NCBI GenBank assembly: GCA_045430275.1
Contig: JAILXU010000003.1
Span: 186,001-250,000, forward strand
Source: Oceanobacter sp045430275
GTDB taxonomy: Bacteria; Pseudomonadota; Gammaproteobacteria; Pseudomonadales; Oceanobacteraceae
DNA length: 64,000 nt
Direction of reading: 5' to 3'
Part shown: positions 18,194 through 25,802 of the stretch, piece after piece
Numbering within the stretch: position 1 is the first letter of the stretch
Layout of the letters: the number at the start of each line of letters is the position of its first letter
Position numbers and translations under genes: made by a program
The notes under the pieces: model-generated
The model's input: only the letters and a program-made list of their open reading frames with translations
What the model was told of the DNA's origin: nothing
Database searches by the model: none

Positions 18194-20050
18194 ATGGCGA
18201 ACAACAGCACTCCTTTCCAGACGGTATTGAACCAGCGCCTGTCACGGCGTGATTTTCTGGTGGCAAGCAGCACGCTGGCGGTAGCTGGGGCCGTATCGGG
18301 TTGTCATATCATCCAGCCTCAGTCAGCCGACGCTGGCCCTCGCCTGTCATTTACCGAGCTACCACAAGGGCTGGACAAAACCCTGTCGGTATCGCCCGGC
18401 TACACGCCACAAGTGCTGATTCGCTGGGGCGATGCCCTGTTTGACGGTATGGATGACTTTGATCCACAGAACCAGACCGCCGAGCGTCAGGCCAGGCAGT
18501 TCGGTTTCAACAACGACTTTATCGGCTTCCTGCCGTTGCCGCTGGGCAGTCAGAACTCCGATCACGGCCTGCTGACGGTCAATCACGAATACACCCACGC
18601 AACCATGATGTTTCCCGGCTCGCCGACATCCGTCACGCTGGACAAGGCCCAGACCGACATCGACATCGCGGCTCATGGCTTGTCGGTCATCGAGATCAAA
18701 AAGCACAACGGCCAATGGCAGGTGGTGAAAAACTCCCCTTACACCCGTCGCATCACTCCGAATACGCCGATGCAGATGAGCGGAGCCGCTGCGGGCAGCG
18801 ACCGCCTGCGTACCGCGATTTCACAGGACGGCGTTCATACACTCGGCACTTACGGCAACTGTGCCGGTGGCGTCACGCCATGGGGCACGGTGCTGACGGG
18901 CGAGGAAAACATCGACTACATGTTTGCTGGTGACTACAGCGACAGCGCCGAGAAAGAGAACTACGAACGCTTCGGCATGAAATCCAGAGTGCGTAAAAGC
19001 TGGGCCAACCACTACCCGCGCTGGGATATGAGTCAGCAGCCGAATGAGCCGCTGCACATGGGCTGGATCGTCGAAATCGACCCCTATGATCCGAACTCTG
19101 TGCCGCAAAAACGCACCGCATTGGGCCGCTTCAAGCACGAAGGCTGCAACGTCTTTATCACCAAAGATCAGCACGTCGTCGCCTATACCGGCGATGACCA
19201 GCGCTTTGAATACCTGTACAAATTCGTCAGTAAATACCGCTATCAGCCGGACAACCGCGAAGCCAACAAACAACTGTTGTCTGAAGGCACCTTGCACTGC
19301 GCAAAATTCCACGATGACGGCACCGTTAGCTGGCTGCCGCTGGTGTACGGTCAGGGGCCGCTGACCAAAGCCAACGGATTTGACAATCAGGGTGATGTTT
19401 ACCTCGACGCCCGCAAGGCCGCCGACCTGCTTGGCGCAACGCCGATGGATCGCCCGGAAGACGTGGAAGTGAACAAAACCAACGGCAAGGTTTACGTGAT
19501 GCTGACCAACAACAGCAAGCGTCAGAACGACCAGACCGACGCCGTGAACCCTCGCGCCAACAACCGCGCCGGGCAAATCGTCGAACTGATCGCCCCGAAT
19601 GGCGACCACACTGCCGAGCGCTTCCACTGGGAGATGCTGTTGCTGGCCGGTGAACGCAACGATCCAGACACCAACTACCACCCGGACACCACCGACAACG
19701 GCTGGCTCGCCTGCCCGGATAACTGCGCCTTCGATCAGCACGGTAACCTCTGGATCGCCACTGACGGCGCGGAGAAATTCGGCATTGCCGATGGCATCTG
19801 GGCCTGTCCGGTTGAAGGGGAAGAACGCGGGTTGACCAAACGCTTCCTCAGAACCCCGCTGGGCGCTGAACTCTGCGGGCCGTTCTTTACCCCGAACGAC
19901 AAAAATCTGTTCTGCTCGGTACAGCATCCGGGTGAAAGCAGCACGTTTGATAATCCGTCAACGCGCTGGCCAGACTTTGACGAGAAATTGCCACCGCGTC
20001 CGGCGGTGGTGGTGATTACGAAAAATGACGGCAGTGTGATTGGGGGTTAG
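18194..20050 (+). CDS. PhoX-family (DUF839) phosphatase, Tat-exported
   Basis: This 618-residue protein has a twin-arginine signal (LSRRDFLVASS) followed by a hydrophobic stretch ending ...VSGC, which may also be a lipobox. The DUF839 beta-propeller shows PhoX hallmarks: YGNCAGGVTPWGTVLTGEEN (about residue 220), KHEGCNVFI, RPEDVEVNKTNGKVYVMLTNN and DNCAFDQHGNLWIATDG. PhoX proteins are calcium- and iron-dependent phosphomonoesterases in the periplasm. I see no Pho box in front of it, unlike pstS, so regulation by PhoB is not evident. An alternative is one of the DUF839 proteins without proven phosphatase activity. Confidence 0.83.
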   Translation: MANNSTPFQTVLNQRLSRRDFLVASSTLAVAGAVSGCHIIQPQSADAGPRLSFTELPQGLDKTLSVSPGYTPQVLIRWGDALFDGMDDFDPQNQTAERQARQFGFNNDFIGFLPLPLGSQNSDHGLLTVNHEYTHATMMFPGSPTSVTLDKAQTDIDIAAHGLSVIEIKKHNGQWQVVKNSPYTRRITPNTPMQMSGAAAGSDRLRTAISQDGVHTLGTYGNCAGGVTPWGTVLTGEENIDYMFAGDYSDSAEKENYERFGMKSRVRKSWANHYPRWDMSQQPNEPLHMGWIVEIDPYDPNSVPQKRTALGRFKHEGCNVFITKDQHVVAYTGDDQRFEYLYKFVSKYRYQPDNREANKQLLSEGTLHCAKFHDDGTVSWLPLVYGQGPLTKANGFDNQGDVYLDARKAADLLGATPMDRPEDVEVNKTNGKVYVMLTNNSKRQNDQTDAVNPRANNRAGQIVELIAPNGDHTAERFHWEMLLLAGERNDPDTNYHPDTTDNGWLACPDNCAFDQHGNLWIATDGAEKFGIADGIWACPVEGEERGLTKRFLRTPLGAELCGPFFTPNDKNLFCSVQHPGESSTFDNPSTRWPDFDEKLPPRPAVVVITKNDGSVIGG

Positions 20051-20070
20051 GGCTTTAATACTTATGGGAG

Positions 20071-20115
20071 CAACACAAATATAATCGGATGTTTGTGTTG
20101 TTCTTTGTTGCTTTT
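20071..20115 (+). terminator. Candidate terminator after the PhoX gene
   Basis: The perfect 9-bp inverted repeat CAACACAAA / TTTGTGTTG (20071-20079, 20092-20100) with a 12-nt loop is followed by T-rich sequence (TTCTTTGTTGCTTTTG), shortly after the phoX-like stop codon. Confidence 0.6.
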
Positions 20116-20162
20116 GTAATTCAAGCAGTTTTTATTTCAATGGCATTGCTTGCTCGCTGAAA

Positions 20163-20576
20163 TCAGACGAGTGCCTTGAAGTATGATATTAGCCGCCTAA
20201 TTGTTTCTGGCTGGGCCTCAAAGCCACCTTTTAAATAAATGGGCCAATACTTTGGGTCGCTATACTGATACCGGTGTAAATGAGCCTCTATTTCTATATG
20301 GCCGAGGGAGTCGGAAGAACGAATCTCTAGAGCAAATTCTTCCGGGCTCATGCTTGATATTTTTGCATTACCATTTCTCTTTTCATCGAGAACTTCTAAC
20401 TCCATGATGAACCTTTCCATTTCTGTCAGCTCAAGCCAAACCTCATCGTAGGAGCCAGAAAAATTCTGGAAAGCTAAGGTAACATTGACTTTAACATCGC
20501 CACTACAAGGAGTGCCCTCCGGATATCTTTCCAGTTCTTCTATCTCTACGTATGCTTCTTTGGTTCCAATCTTCAT
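20163..20576 (-). CDS. WapI-like immunity protein (putative)
   Basis: This 137-residue acidic protein starts MKIGTKEAYVEIEELERYPEG and continues with NVTLAFQNFSGSYDEVWLELTEMERFIMELEVL and GHIEIEAHLHRYQYSDPKY. This order of beta strands, a GxF-like SGSYDEVW core and a final LISYFKAL helix resembles WapI-family immunity proteins and similar small cytoplasmic proteins. No toxin is visible nearby, so the immunity role is tentative. Base composition is clearly AT-richer than the flanks. Its start codon overlaps the stop of the upstream membrane-protein gene (TAATG), implying translational coupling. Confidence 0.5.
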   Translation of the reverse strand: MKIGTKEAYVEIEELERYPEGTPCSGDVKVNVTLAFQNFSGSYDEVWLELTEMERFIMELEVLDEKRNGNAKISSMSPEEFALEIRSSDSLGHIEIEAHLHRYQYSDPKYWPIYLKGGFEAQPETIRRLISYFKALV

Positions 20577-21298
20577 TAGATTATATCTCTTATATGATCT
20601 TGCCCTGTTTTTTCGGACACATTTTTATCTGTATATCTTCCTGCCCATAATGACACATAAAAATAGAACCAGAGCAAACCTGGTAGAACCATCCAAAAGT
20701 ATGCTTCAATTGCACAAGTCAAGGTGATTAAGGCTGTAACAACAAGCAATATTAAGTAGAAGTAGTTTGTCCCTTTGATTTGACGGAATGAAATGGCAGT
20801 ACCTGCTTTAAACTTACCATTCATAGCTAATAAGTTGATTGCTGCCCAACCTGTAAATATAAAAGCAAGGATGGGTGCTCCCATTAGAGGTATGCCTAAC
20901 GAGTCAGCCCACCAAGGATAAGAGCCACGATAAAATTCAAGAAAGAGATCGCCAACATATCCCCCTGTTGTCAGCAAAGCGGCTGAGAAACCGATTAATG
21001 CAATTTTTGTTTTTGATGATGGTGTATTTGTTGGTTTTTCTTTACGAAATATAATTAAAGACGTAGTGCCAAGTATTAATAGTGTGAAACCATAATCCTG
21101 AATTTTGTATTTATTGGAAATATATTCATCACGAAGCTCATAAAATCTATCTGAAGCAACTCGACTTCCAACTTTTTGCCAATCAATTGCTATATATTTT
21201 TCCTCATATTCAACTTTATTGGTATAAGCGGGGATGGTGAGTGAGTAAAAAATGCTCAAAAGTGATACAAGGACTATAAATGCAGATATTTTTCTCAT
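20576..21298 (-). CDS. Hypothetical multi-pass membrane protein in an AT-rich islet
   Basis: I do not recognise a family for this 240-residue protein. It has about five predicted membrane segments: residues about 6-24, 70-84, 97-118, 132-160 (GIPLMGAPILAFIFTGWAAINLL) and 182-225 as one or two helices (FYLILLVVTALITLTCAIEAYFWMVLPGLLWFYFYVSLW). The first loop (about 25-68) is charged and probably extracytoplasmic. It ends exactly where the WapI-like gene begins (TAATG), so the two form a two-gene unit. Codon use and low GC suggest horizontal acquisition. It might be a toxin-related or immunity partner, but that is a guess. Confidence 0.6.
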   Translation of the reverse strand: MRKISAFIVLVSLLSIFYSLTIPAYTNKVEYEEKYIAIDWQKVGSRVASDRFYELRDEYISNKYKIQDYGFTLLILGTTSLIIFRKEKPTNTPSSKTKIALIGFSAALLTTGGYVGDLFLEFYRGSYPWWADSLGIPLMGAPILAFIFTGWAAINLLAMNGKFKAGTAISFRQIKGTNYFYLILLVVTALITLTCAIEAYFWMVLPGLLWFYFYVSLWAGRYTDKNVSEKTGQDHIRDII

Positions 21299-21582
21299 GG
21301 CTATATGCCGCTAATAGTTTAATTATACACATGCGCGATTTTGAGTTGGCTCAGCTCGTTGCAAACAAGGCTTAACTATCGACTTTTATCAATCAAGCCC
21401 TTATCACTGAACAAGCGAGCTTGCGCATTTCTCTGATTCTTCTGGCGCAAAGCAAACTGCTCTCTTGCCTAACGTCCTAAATTCAAGGCGTTACGCTATC
21501 AATTGCTGGAAAAACGAGCAACCGGTTCTGACAAAACATGCAGAAGTGGCTGAATTTGGCAGGGCGTGGAAAGTGAGAAGGG
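21299..21582. other. AT-rich non-coding stretch with an attC-like short hairpin
   Basis: No gene is evident. The only structure seen is TAACG-T-CCT-N7-AGG-CGTTA at 21470-21493, a hairpin with one extrahelical base. It resembles the outer arms of an integron attC site but is far shorter than a real one. The stretch may be remnant DNA at the edge of the acquired AT-rich islet. Confidence 0.3.
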
Positions 21583-21618
21583 AAAAAAGAAAACCACCCC
21601 TCGGGCGAGGAGTGGTTT
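21583..21618 (-). terminator. Rho-independent terminator of the PHB depolymerase gene
   Basis: Read on the minus strand, a stem AAACCACTCCTCG / CGAGGGGTGGTTT with one mismatch and a 2-nt loop is followed by TTCTTTTTT. It lies about 45 bp after the depolymerase stop codon. Confidence 0.8.
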
Positions 21619-21660
21619 AGTGTTGCTTGAGTGGATTACCGTTGCAGTATCAGAGCTTGC

Positions 21661-23349
21661 TTACTGACACTGACCTGCTTCGTAAACACCGGAGCTGGTT
21701 TCTTTCACCCAGGTGTAGGAGCCGGACAGCGCGCCCAGTGAGTCAGCGCCGCCGGTGCTGTAGTAGCCCATGGAGTAGTAGGCCCGGCCTGCCAATTGGT
21801 GTGACAGGTTGGAGGTGTACCAGTCTTCGCAGCTTGGCGGTGGTGGAGGATTGCCGTTCTGACAGGCTTGTGGCTGTTGTGCGTACCATTTGCCCGGCTC
21901 GCCTTCGGTCAGGGTGACGGCGCTCCAGGTATCCCAGGCAAAGCCGATGTCGGCCTGATCGCCGGAGCTGATGGCACGCAAGCTGTAGCTGCCGCCTGCG
22001 GTGGCACGTCCGGCGCTGATGTGGTCACTCGGACTGGTGCTGCTGGTAAGGCAGGTTTCGATCGGCTGGTTCGGGTCGATCACTTCAACAAGGCGGCGCA
22101 CGGTTTTGCTGCCGTCGTTATTCACCGCGCTGTAGTCGCAGAAGTAATCGCCCGCGACGGCAGTATCGACGTTGCAGTTAGTGGTCACGCTCAGGCTGCC
22201 CATACTGTCGGAACATTGCGCGCCGGGATCAACAAAGGCATCGTTCAGGTTCAGCTCCAGCGGGTTCGCGCCATTCAGACTGCAAACCGGCTTGTCGAGG
22301 TTGGAGCCACCGCCGCTACCATGACGGCTGAAGAAGTCCCAGATGATGTCCGGGTAGCTGGGGCCAACCCGCACCGCCCACTTGCCGTTGTTGCCGTCTT
22401 CACCGCCGACCCAGTAGTGGCCGTGGTCGGTGTCTTGCAAGTTGGGTGTAGCTGCCGGGCCGTTCAGGAACACGGTTTCCACCACCGAACGGGTGTTCGA
22501 TGTGCCGTCCTGAGTGTATTTGTTGTGGGTACAGCCGTAGTTGTTCTGATAGTAGGGCGAGCAATCATCACTGCTGGCCAGCGCCGAGGTCGGATTATTG
22601 AAGCCGCTGCTGCCGAACACACTCAGATGCGCATCTCGAATGTTCCGGCCCGCCTGCGGCAGTACGGTACAGTCACCTTCGTTCTGCAACACCATCAATG
22701 GAATGGCGTAGTCGTCATCCAGCTCGTTATTCATATCCCCGGCCACCTGAGACACCGAATGGAAGCTGGCATAACCCGGACACTGGCCACTGAGCGACAC
22801 AGACGAGGAGTCCTCGCCGTAAGGCAAACCCGCTGCCGAAGCCGCCGCGCGCCAGTATTCGTTGTGCGCCACCGCAGCCGCCACGGTCATGGCTCCGCCA
22901 GATGACAGACCGGTGATAAAGCGCTGTTGCGGGTCGATGTTGTAGTTGGCTTCCACTTCCTGAGCGATAGAGCGCAGGTCTTCCACTTCGCCCGCGCCTT
23001 CGTGGCGTTCGTTATCGAACCAGAAGCCCCAGCAGTTTTCGTTGCGCAGGCCGTCGTAGGTGGTGATAAAGGGCGTGACCAGAATAAAGCCGTAGCGGTC
23101 GGCGGCGTCTTTCATGCCCCAGTCGTTCAGCACATCGTTCTGGGTTTGTTTGCAGCCGTGCAGGGTCATCACCATGGGCGCTGAACCGCTCAAGCCATCG
23201 GGTTGATAAACGGCGTACTGGCGGGTTTTGGAGCCGCTGTAGCTCTCCGCCTGAAAGGTATGACTGGTTTGCGTGCCTGCACTGGCCGGACTGGCCAGAG
23301 TGGCTGCCAGCAGGGCGCTGGTGAGCAAGGTGGATGCGTGTGGTGACAT
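21661..23349 (-). CDS. Extracellular poly(3-hydroxybutyrate) depolymerase, multidomain
   Basis: This 562-residue secreted enzyme has a signal peptide (to about residue 24, ASPASAG). The catalytic PHB-depolymerase/esterase domain (about 35-340) has oxyanion HGCKQTQND, lipase box GLSSGGA, ENCWGFWF and a late His (DTDHGHYWVGG). Then comes an HYR/Ig-like linker domain (about 350-425, starting PVCSLNGANPLELNLNDAFVDPG) and two Cys/Trp-rich C-terminal modules of the polymer- or chitin-binding type (about 430-500 and 508-562, the last with AGRAYYSMGYYSTGG). It degrades extracellular PHB granules. The porin gene upstream on the same strand and the oligomer hydrolase elsewhere support a PHB role. Confidence 0.9.
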   Translation of the reverse strand: MSPHASTLLTSALLAATLASPASAGTQTSHTFQAESYSGSKTRQYAVYQPDGLSGSAPMVMTLHGCKQTQNDVLNDWGMKDAADRYGFILVTPFITTYDGLRNENCWGFWFDNERHEGAGEVEDLRSIAQEVEANYNIDPQQRFITGLSSGGAMTVAAAVAHNEYWRAAASAAGLPYGEDSSSVSLSGQCPGYASFHSVSQVAGDMNNELDDDYAIPLMVLQNEGDCTVLPQAGRNIRDAHLSVFGSSGFNNPTSALASSDDCSPYYQNNYGCTHNKYTQDGTSNTRSVVETVFLNGPAATPNLQDTDHGHYWVGGEDGNNGKWAVRVGPSYPDIIWDFFSRHGSGGGSNLDKPVCSLNGANPLELNLNDAFVDPGAQCSDSMGSLSVTTNCNVDTAVAGDYFCDYSAVNNDGSKTVRRLVEVIDPNQPIETCLTSSTSPSDHISAGRATAGGSYSLRAISSGDQADIGFAWDTWSAVTLTEGEPGKWYAQQPQACQNGNPPPPPSCEDWYTSNLSHQLAGRAYYSMGYYSTGGADSLGALSGSYTWVKETSSGVYEAGQCQ

Positions 23350-23498
23350 GGTGAACTCCGTTTGCTGTTAAAAAAGCCCCCTGACACCCCAAGAGAGCGA
23401 TGGACGTTGAGCCGCAAAACCGCCTGACAGCCGTGGGATGAGCCGCATTCACCCACAACTGTGATTCAGACGTGCGCTGGTGCCAGGGGGAAGAAGGA

Positions 23499-23514
23499 GC
23501 CGGGCTGGCCCGGC
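23499..23514. repeat. GC-rich stem-loop between the porin and depolymerase genes
   Basis: GCCGGGC-TG-GCCCGGC is a perfect 7-bp inverted repeat just downstream of the porin stop codon on the minus strand. No T-run follows, so it may be an mRNA stabiliser between two cotranscribed genes rather than a terminator. Confidence 0.4.
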
Positions 23515-23535
23515 GTATTCTCGTGGTCGGGTCGT

Positions 23536-24630
23536 TTAGAACGCCAGCTTGGCGAACAGGTGAACCCGGCTCAGTTTCAGGTCATCGGTCAGGGCGTTGC
23601 CCTCAGCCTTGAGTTTGGTGGCGCGGATGACTTCAGCACCATACTTCAGGGGCTTGTACGGGTTGTAGATCAGGTTCACATGCAGGGAACGGAAATCGCC
23701 CATGTCCTTGCCGTCCAGATCACTGGTGGTTTTGGCAAAGCGCACGGTGGAGCGCAGGCTGCTGCTGAACACATGCTGGAACGCGAGCTTGTAGCCGGTC
23801 TGCTTTGACAGCTCCAGGCTGTCGCCGCTGAAGTCGTAGGCGGCAACGTCGCCAAAGTTCATATAGCCACCGAGGCCATTACCGGCGATCAGCGCAAACT
23901 TGAGGTTGTCGCCTGCGATATTGATGCGGCCTGACACGCGTCCGGCCAGCGCCATGGCGGAATCGTCCTTGGTGCCGTCGTCAATATTGATTTGCTGCGC
24001 CAGCGCTCCGGCGGTCAGATGACCAAAGCCGGTTTTGGCGGTGTATTTGACCACCAGATCCGGCAGGCTGGGATCGGGGGAGTTTTTCGGCTTCTCGGCA
24101 GCCAGTTCCAGGGTGCCGGTTGCACTCGGGATGGCGTAACGAATCACCGGATGACGCGAGAAAATCCGCGCCGCCGGGCCACCGAAGTCGGCGGTCTCGG
24201 CCAGTGCGCCCAAATCCATAAAGGTCGTCCAGGTCTGACCCAGCGTCAGGTTATCCTGTTGAAAGTAGGCATGGCGCAGGTTGAAAATATTCTGTGTCCC
24301 GCCGGAGTACATGTCCCCTTCAACCACCGCTTTCAGGTCGCCAACCGGGGTGCCGGTGCTGGTGTGGGTGAACTTCAGGCGCGACTCCCATGCCGACATG
24401 TGCAGATCGCCTTCTTCGTCTTCGGCTTCGTCCTCGTTCAGGGTCAGCAAGGCCTGCTCGCGCAGTTGGCCAGCGCCGTCGTTTTCGGAGTTAAACAGCA
24501 CATCCATTTTGATGTAGCCGCTGAAGGTGTTGCTGGACTGGATCTCTGCCTGGGCTGATGACGCTGCACCAGCCAGCATGAACGAGGCAACTGCCAGGGA
24601 TAAAAGACTCGGTTTGTTATTATTGTGCAT
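23536..24630 (-). CDS. DcaP-like outer-membrane porin
   Basis: This 364-residue protein has a signal peptide (LSLAVASFMLAGAASSAQA) and a beta-barrel ending in Phe (HLFAKLAF), the outer-membrane targeting signal. Segments FSGYIKMDVLFN, WESRLKFTHTSTGTPVGDLKAVVEGD, FNLRHAYFQQDNLTLGQTWTTFMDL and SRHPVIRYAI follow the DcaP family, which forms trimeric channels for organic acids such as dicarboxylates. It precedes the PHB depolymerase gene by 186 bp on the same strand. A role in uptake of 3-hydroxybutyrate or oligomers is a context inference. Confidence 0.85.
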   Translation of the reverse strand: MHNNNKPSLLSLAVASFMLAGAASSAQAEIQSSNTFSGYIKMDVLFNSENDGAGQLREQALLTLNEDEAEDEEGDLHMSAWESRLKFTHTSTGTPVGDLKAVVEGDMYSGGTQNIFNLRHAYFQQDNLTLGQTWTTFMDLGALAETADFGGPAARIFSRHPVIRYAIPSATGTLELAAEKPKNSPDPSLPDLVVKYTAKTGFGHLTAGALAQQINIDDGTKDDSAMALAGRVSGRINIAGDNLKFALIAGNGLGGYMNFGDVAAYDFSGDSLELSKQTGYKLAFQHVFSSSLRSTVRFAKTTSDLDGKDMGDFRSLHVNLIYNPYKPLKYGAEVIRATKLKAEGNALTDDLKLSRVHLFAKLAF

Positions 24631-25172
24631 GGGTATTCCGCCTGTATTTCATATAAGGAATAGGACGTGTCGATAGGACGACTATTGGGTGGGATCAATA
24701 TATAAAAATGGATTTATACAGGTATGCCGTAAGATAGTAGGTTAAATGGCGTTATAAGAGATTTTCAGATCATTCAATGGTGGCAGGTAAAACAGGCCAT
24801 ATTGGCCAATATCGAATATTGAATTTCAGTTACCCGTAAATGGTCGGAGTCTGGTATATTGGGCGTCATAAAATAGTGGCAATCAATGCTGTTTTACGAA
24901 TATAGAAATACCAACGATTCATCGAAGGCCCTGATGCCATCATGGTTTTTCAGATAGCGGCTGTTATATCACCTACTTTAGTTGGGGCGTGTCCCGCTTG
25001 GTCTGAAATCGCCTTGCACGATAGTAGGGTGGAGCGTTATAAAACCCTTTTACTTGACTGTGATGCCGCAACCGCGCACCGACAGGGAATGCAATGAAAC
25101 ACACCATGGAGGCAAGGCGTATAACGCAGATGCGATCGCAGCGACATATCATAACCACCACAGGCCGACACC
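24631..25172. promoter_or_regulatory. Divergent regulatory region between the porin and crbR-like genes
   Basis: This 542-bp AT-rich region has no convincing gene. It holds CCTAC-TTTA-GTTGG (24972-24985), GTAGG half-sites at 24737-24741 and near 25024, and an ATATTGGCCAATAT palindrome near 24800. The CCTAC/GTAGG elements resemble the perfect inverted repeat in front of the TRAP operon and are candidate sites for the neighbouring LuxR-type response regulator. Confidence 0.4.
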
Positions 25173-25787
25173 ATGTATCACGTAGTCATTGCTGATGATC
25201 ACCCGCTGTTTCGCCGGGCGCTGCGCGACGCGCTGTACGATACCGGCCAGCGTTGCGATATAACCGAATGCGAAACTTTTGATCAGGCGCTGGAGCAAAT
25301 CGAGGCACACCAGCCAGATGTGCTACTGCTGGATCTGAAAATGCCGGGCAATAGCGGCCTGTTCGGATTAATGCGATTGCGGTCGGAATACCCACAATTG
25401 GCCATTGTGGTGGTCAGCGCCAGTGAAGACAGCGCTATTATTGCCAATATCCGGCAATTGGGCGCGCTGGGGTTTATTCCCAAATCCTGCAGCATGGAAC
25501 ACATGACCGAGGCGCTGAGCCGGGTTATGAACGGGCATTTGAGCTTCCCGGAGTTTGTCGATCAGCAATCCAGCGCGATGACGGAAAAGCTGGCGTCACT
25601 GACGCCACAGCAGTTGCGGGTTTTGCACCTGATTGCCGAAGGTGCCCTGAACAAGCAAATCGGCTACAGCCTGAACATCAAGGAAACCACGGTTAAATCC
25701 CACATCAGCGATATTTTCCGCAAGCTGGACATCAACAACCGCACTCAGGCGGCCTTGATTGTGCAACAACTGGATGTGCCGGACTGA
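25173..25787 (+). CDS. LuxR/NarL-type response regulator (CrbR/ErdR-like)
   Basis: This 204-residue regulator has an N-terminal receiver domain with acidic pocket D8-D9, phosphoacceptor D54 in VLLLDLKMPG, a Ser in VVVSASED and Lys in GFIPKS. The C-terminal LuxR helix-turn-helix (about 140-200) reads LTPQQLRVLHLIAEGALNKQIGYSLNIKETTVKSHISDIFRKLDINNRTQAA. It is convergent with, and 15 bp from, the end of the symporter-fused kinase gene, the same pairing as CrbS/CrbR (Vibrio) and MxtR/ErdR (Pseudomonas), which control acetate and carbon-overflow genes. Here it is embedded among PHB-use genes. Confidence 0.88.
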   Translation: MYHVVIADDHPLFRRALRDALYDTGQRCDITECETFDQALEQIEAHQPDVLLLDLKMPGNSGLFGLMRLRSEYPQLAIVVVSASEDSAIIANIRQLGALGFIPKSCSMEHMTEALSRVMNGHLSFPEFVDQQSSAMTEKLASLTPQQLRVLHLIAEGALNKQIGYSLNIKETTVKSHISDIFRKLDINNRTQAALIVQQLDVPD

Positions 25788-25802
25788 CAACACTCACACT
25801 GG

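Noticed and set aside
18821..19927. Long open frame (368 codons) on the minus strand, antisense to the phoX-like gene
   Set aside because: The phoX-like frame has a Tat signal and conserved motifs. The antisense frame has no recognisable motifs and fits a codon-bias shadow.
21470..21493. Complete integron attC site
   Set aside because: Only outer arms of about 8 bp are present; a real attC is at least about 57 bp with two pairs of boxes, and no integrase is near.
21868..22905. 345-codon plus-strand frame opposite the PHB depolymerase
   Set aside because: Val/Ala/Gly-rich shadow without motifs; the depolymerase is well supported.
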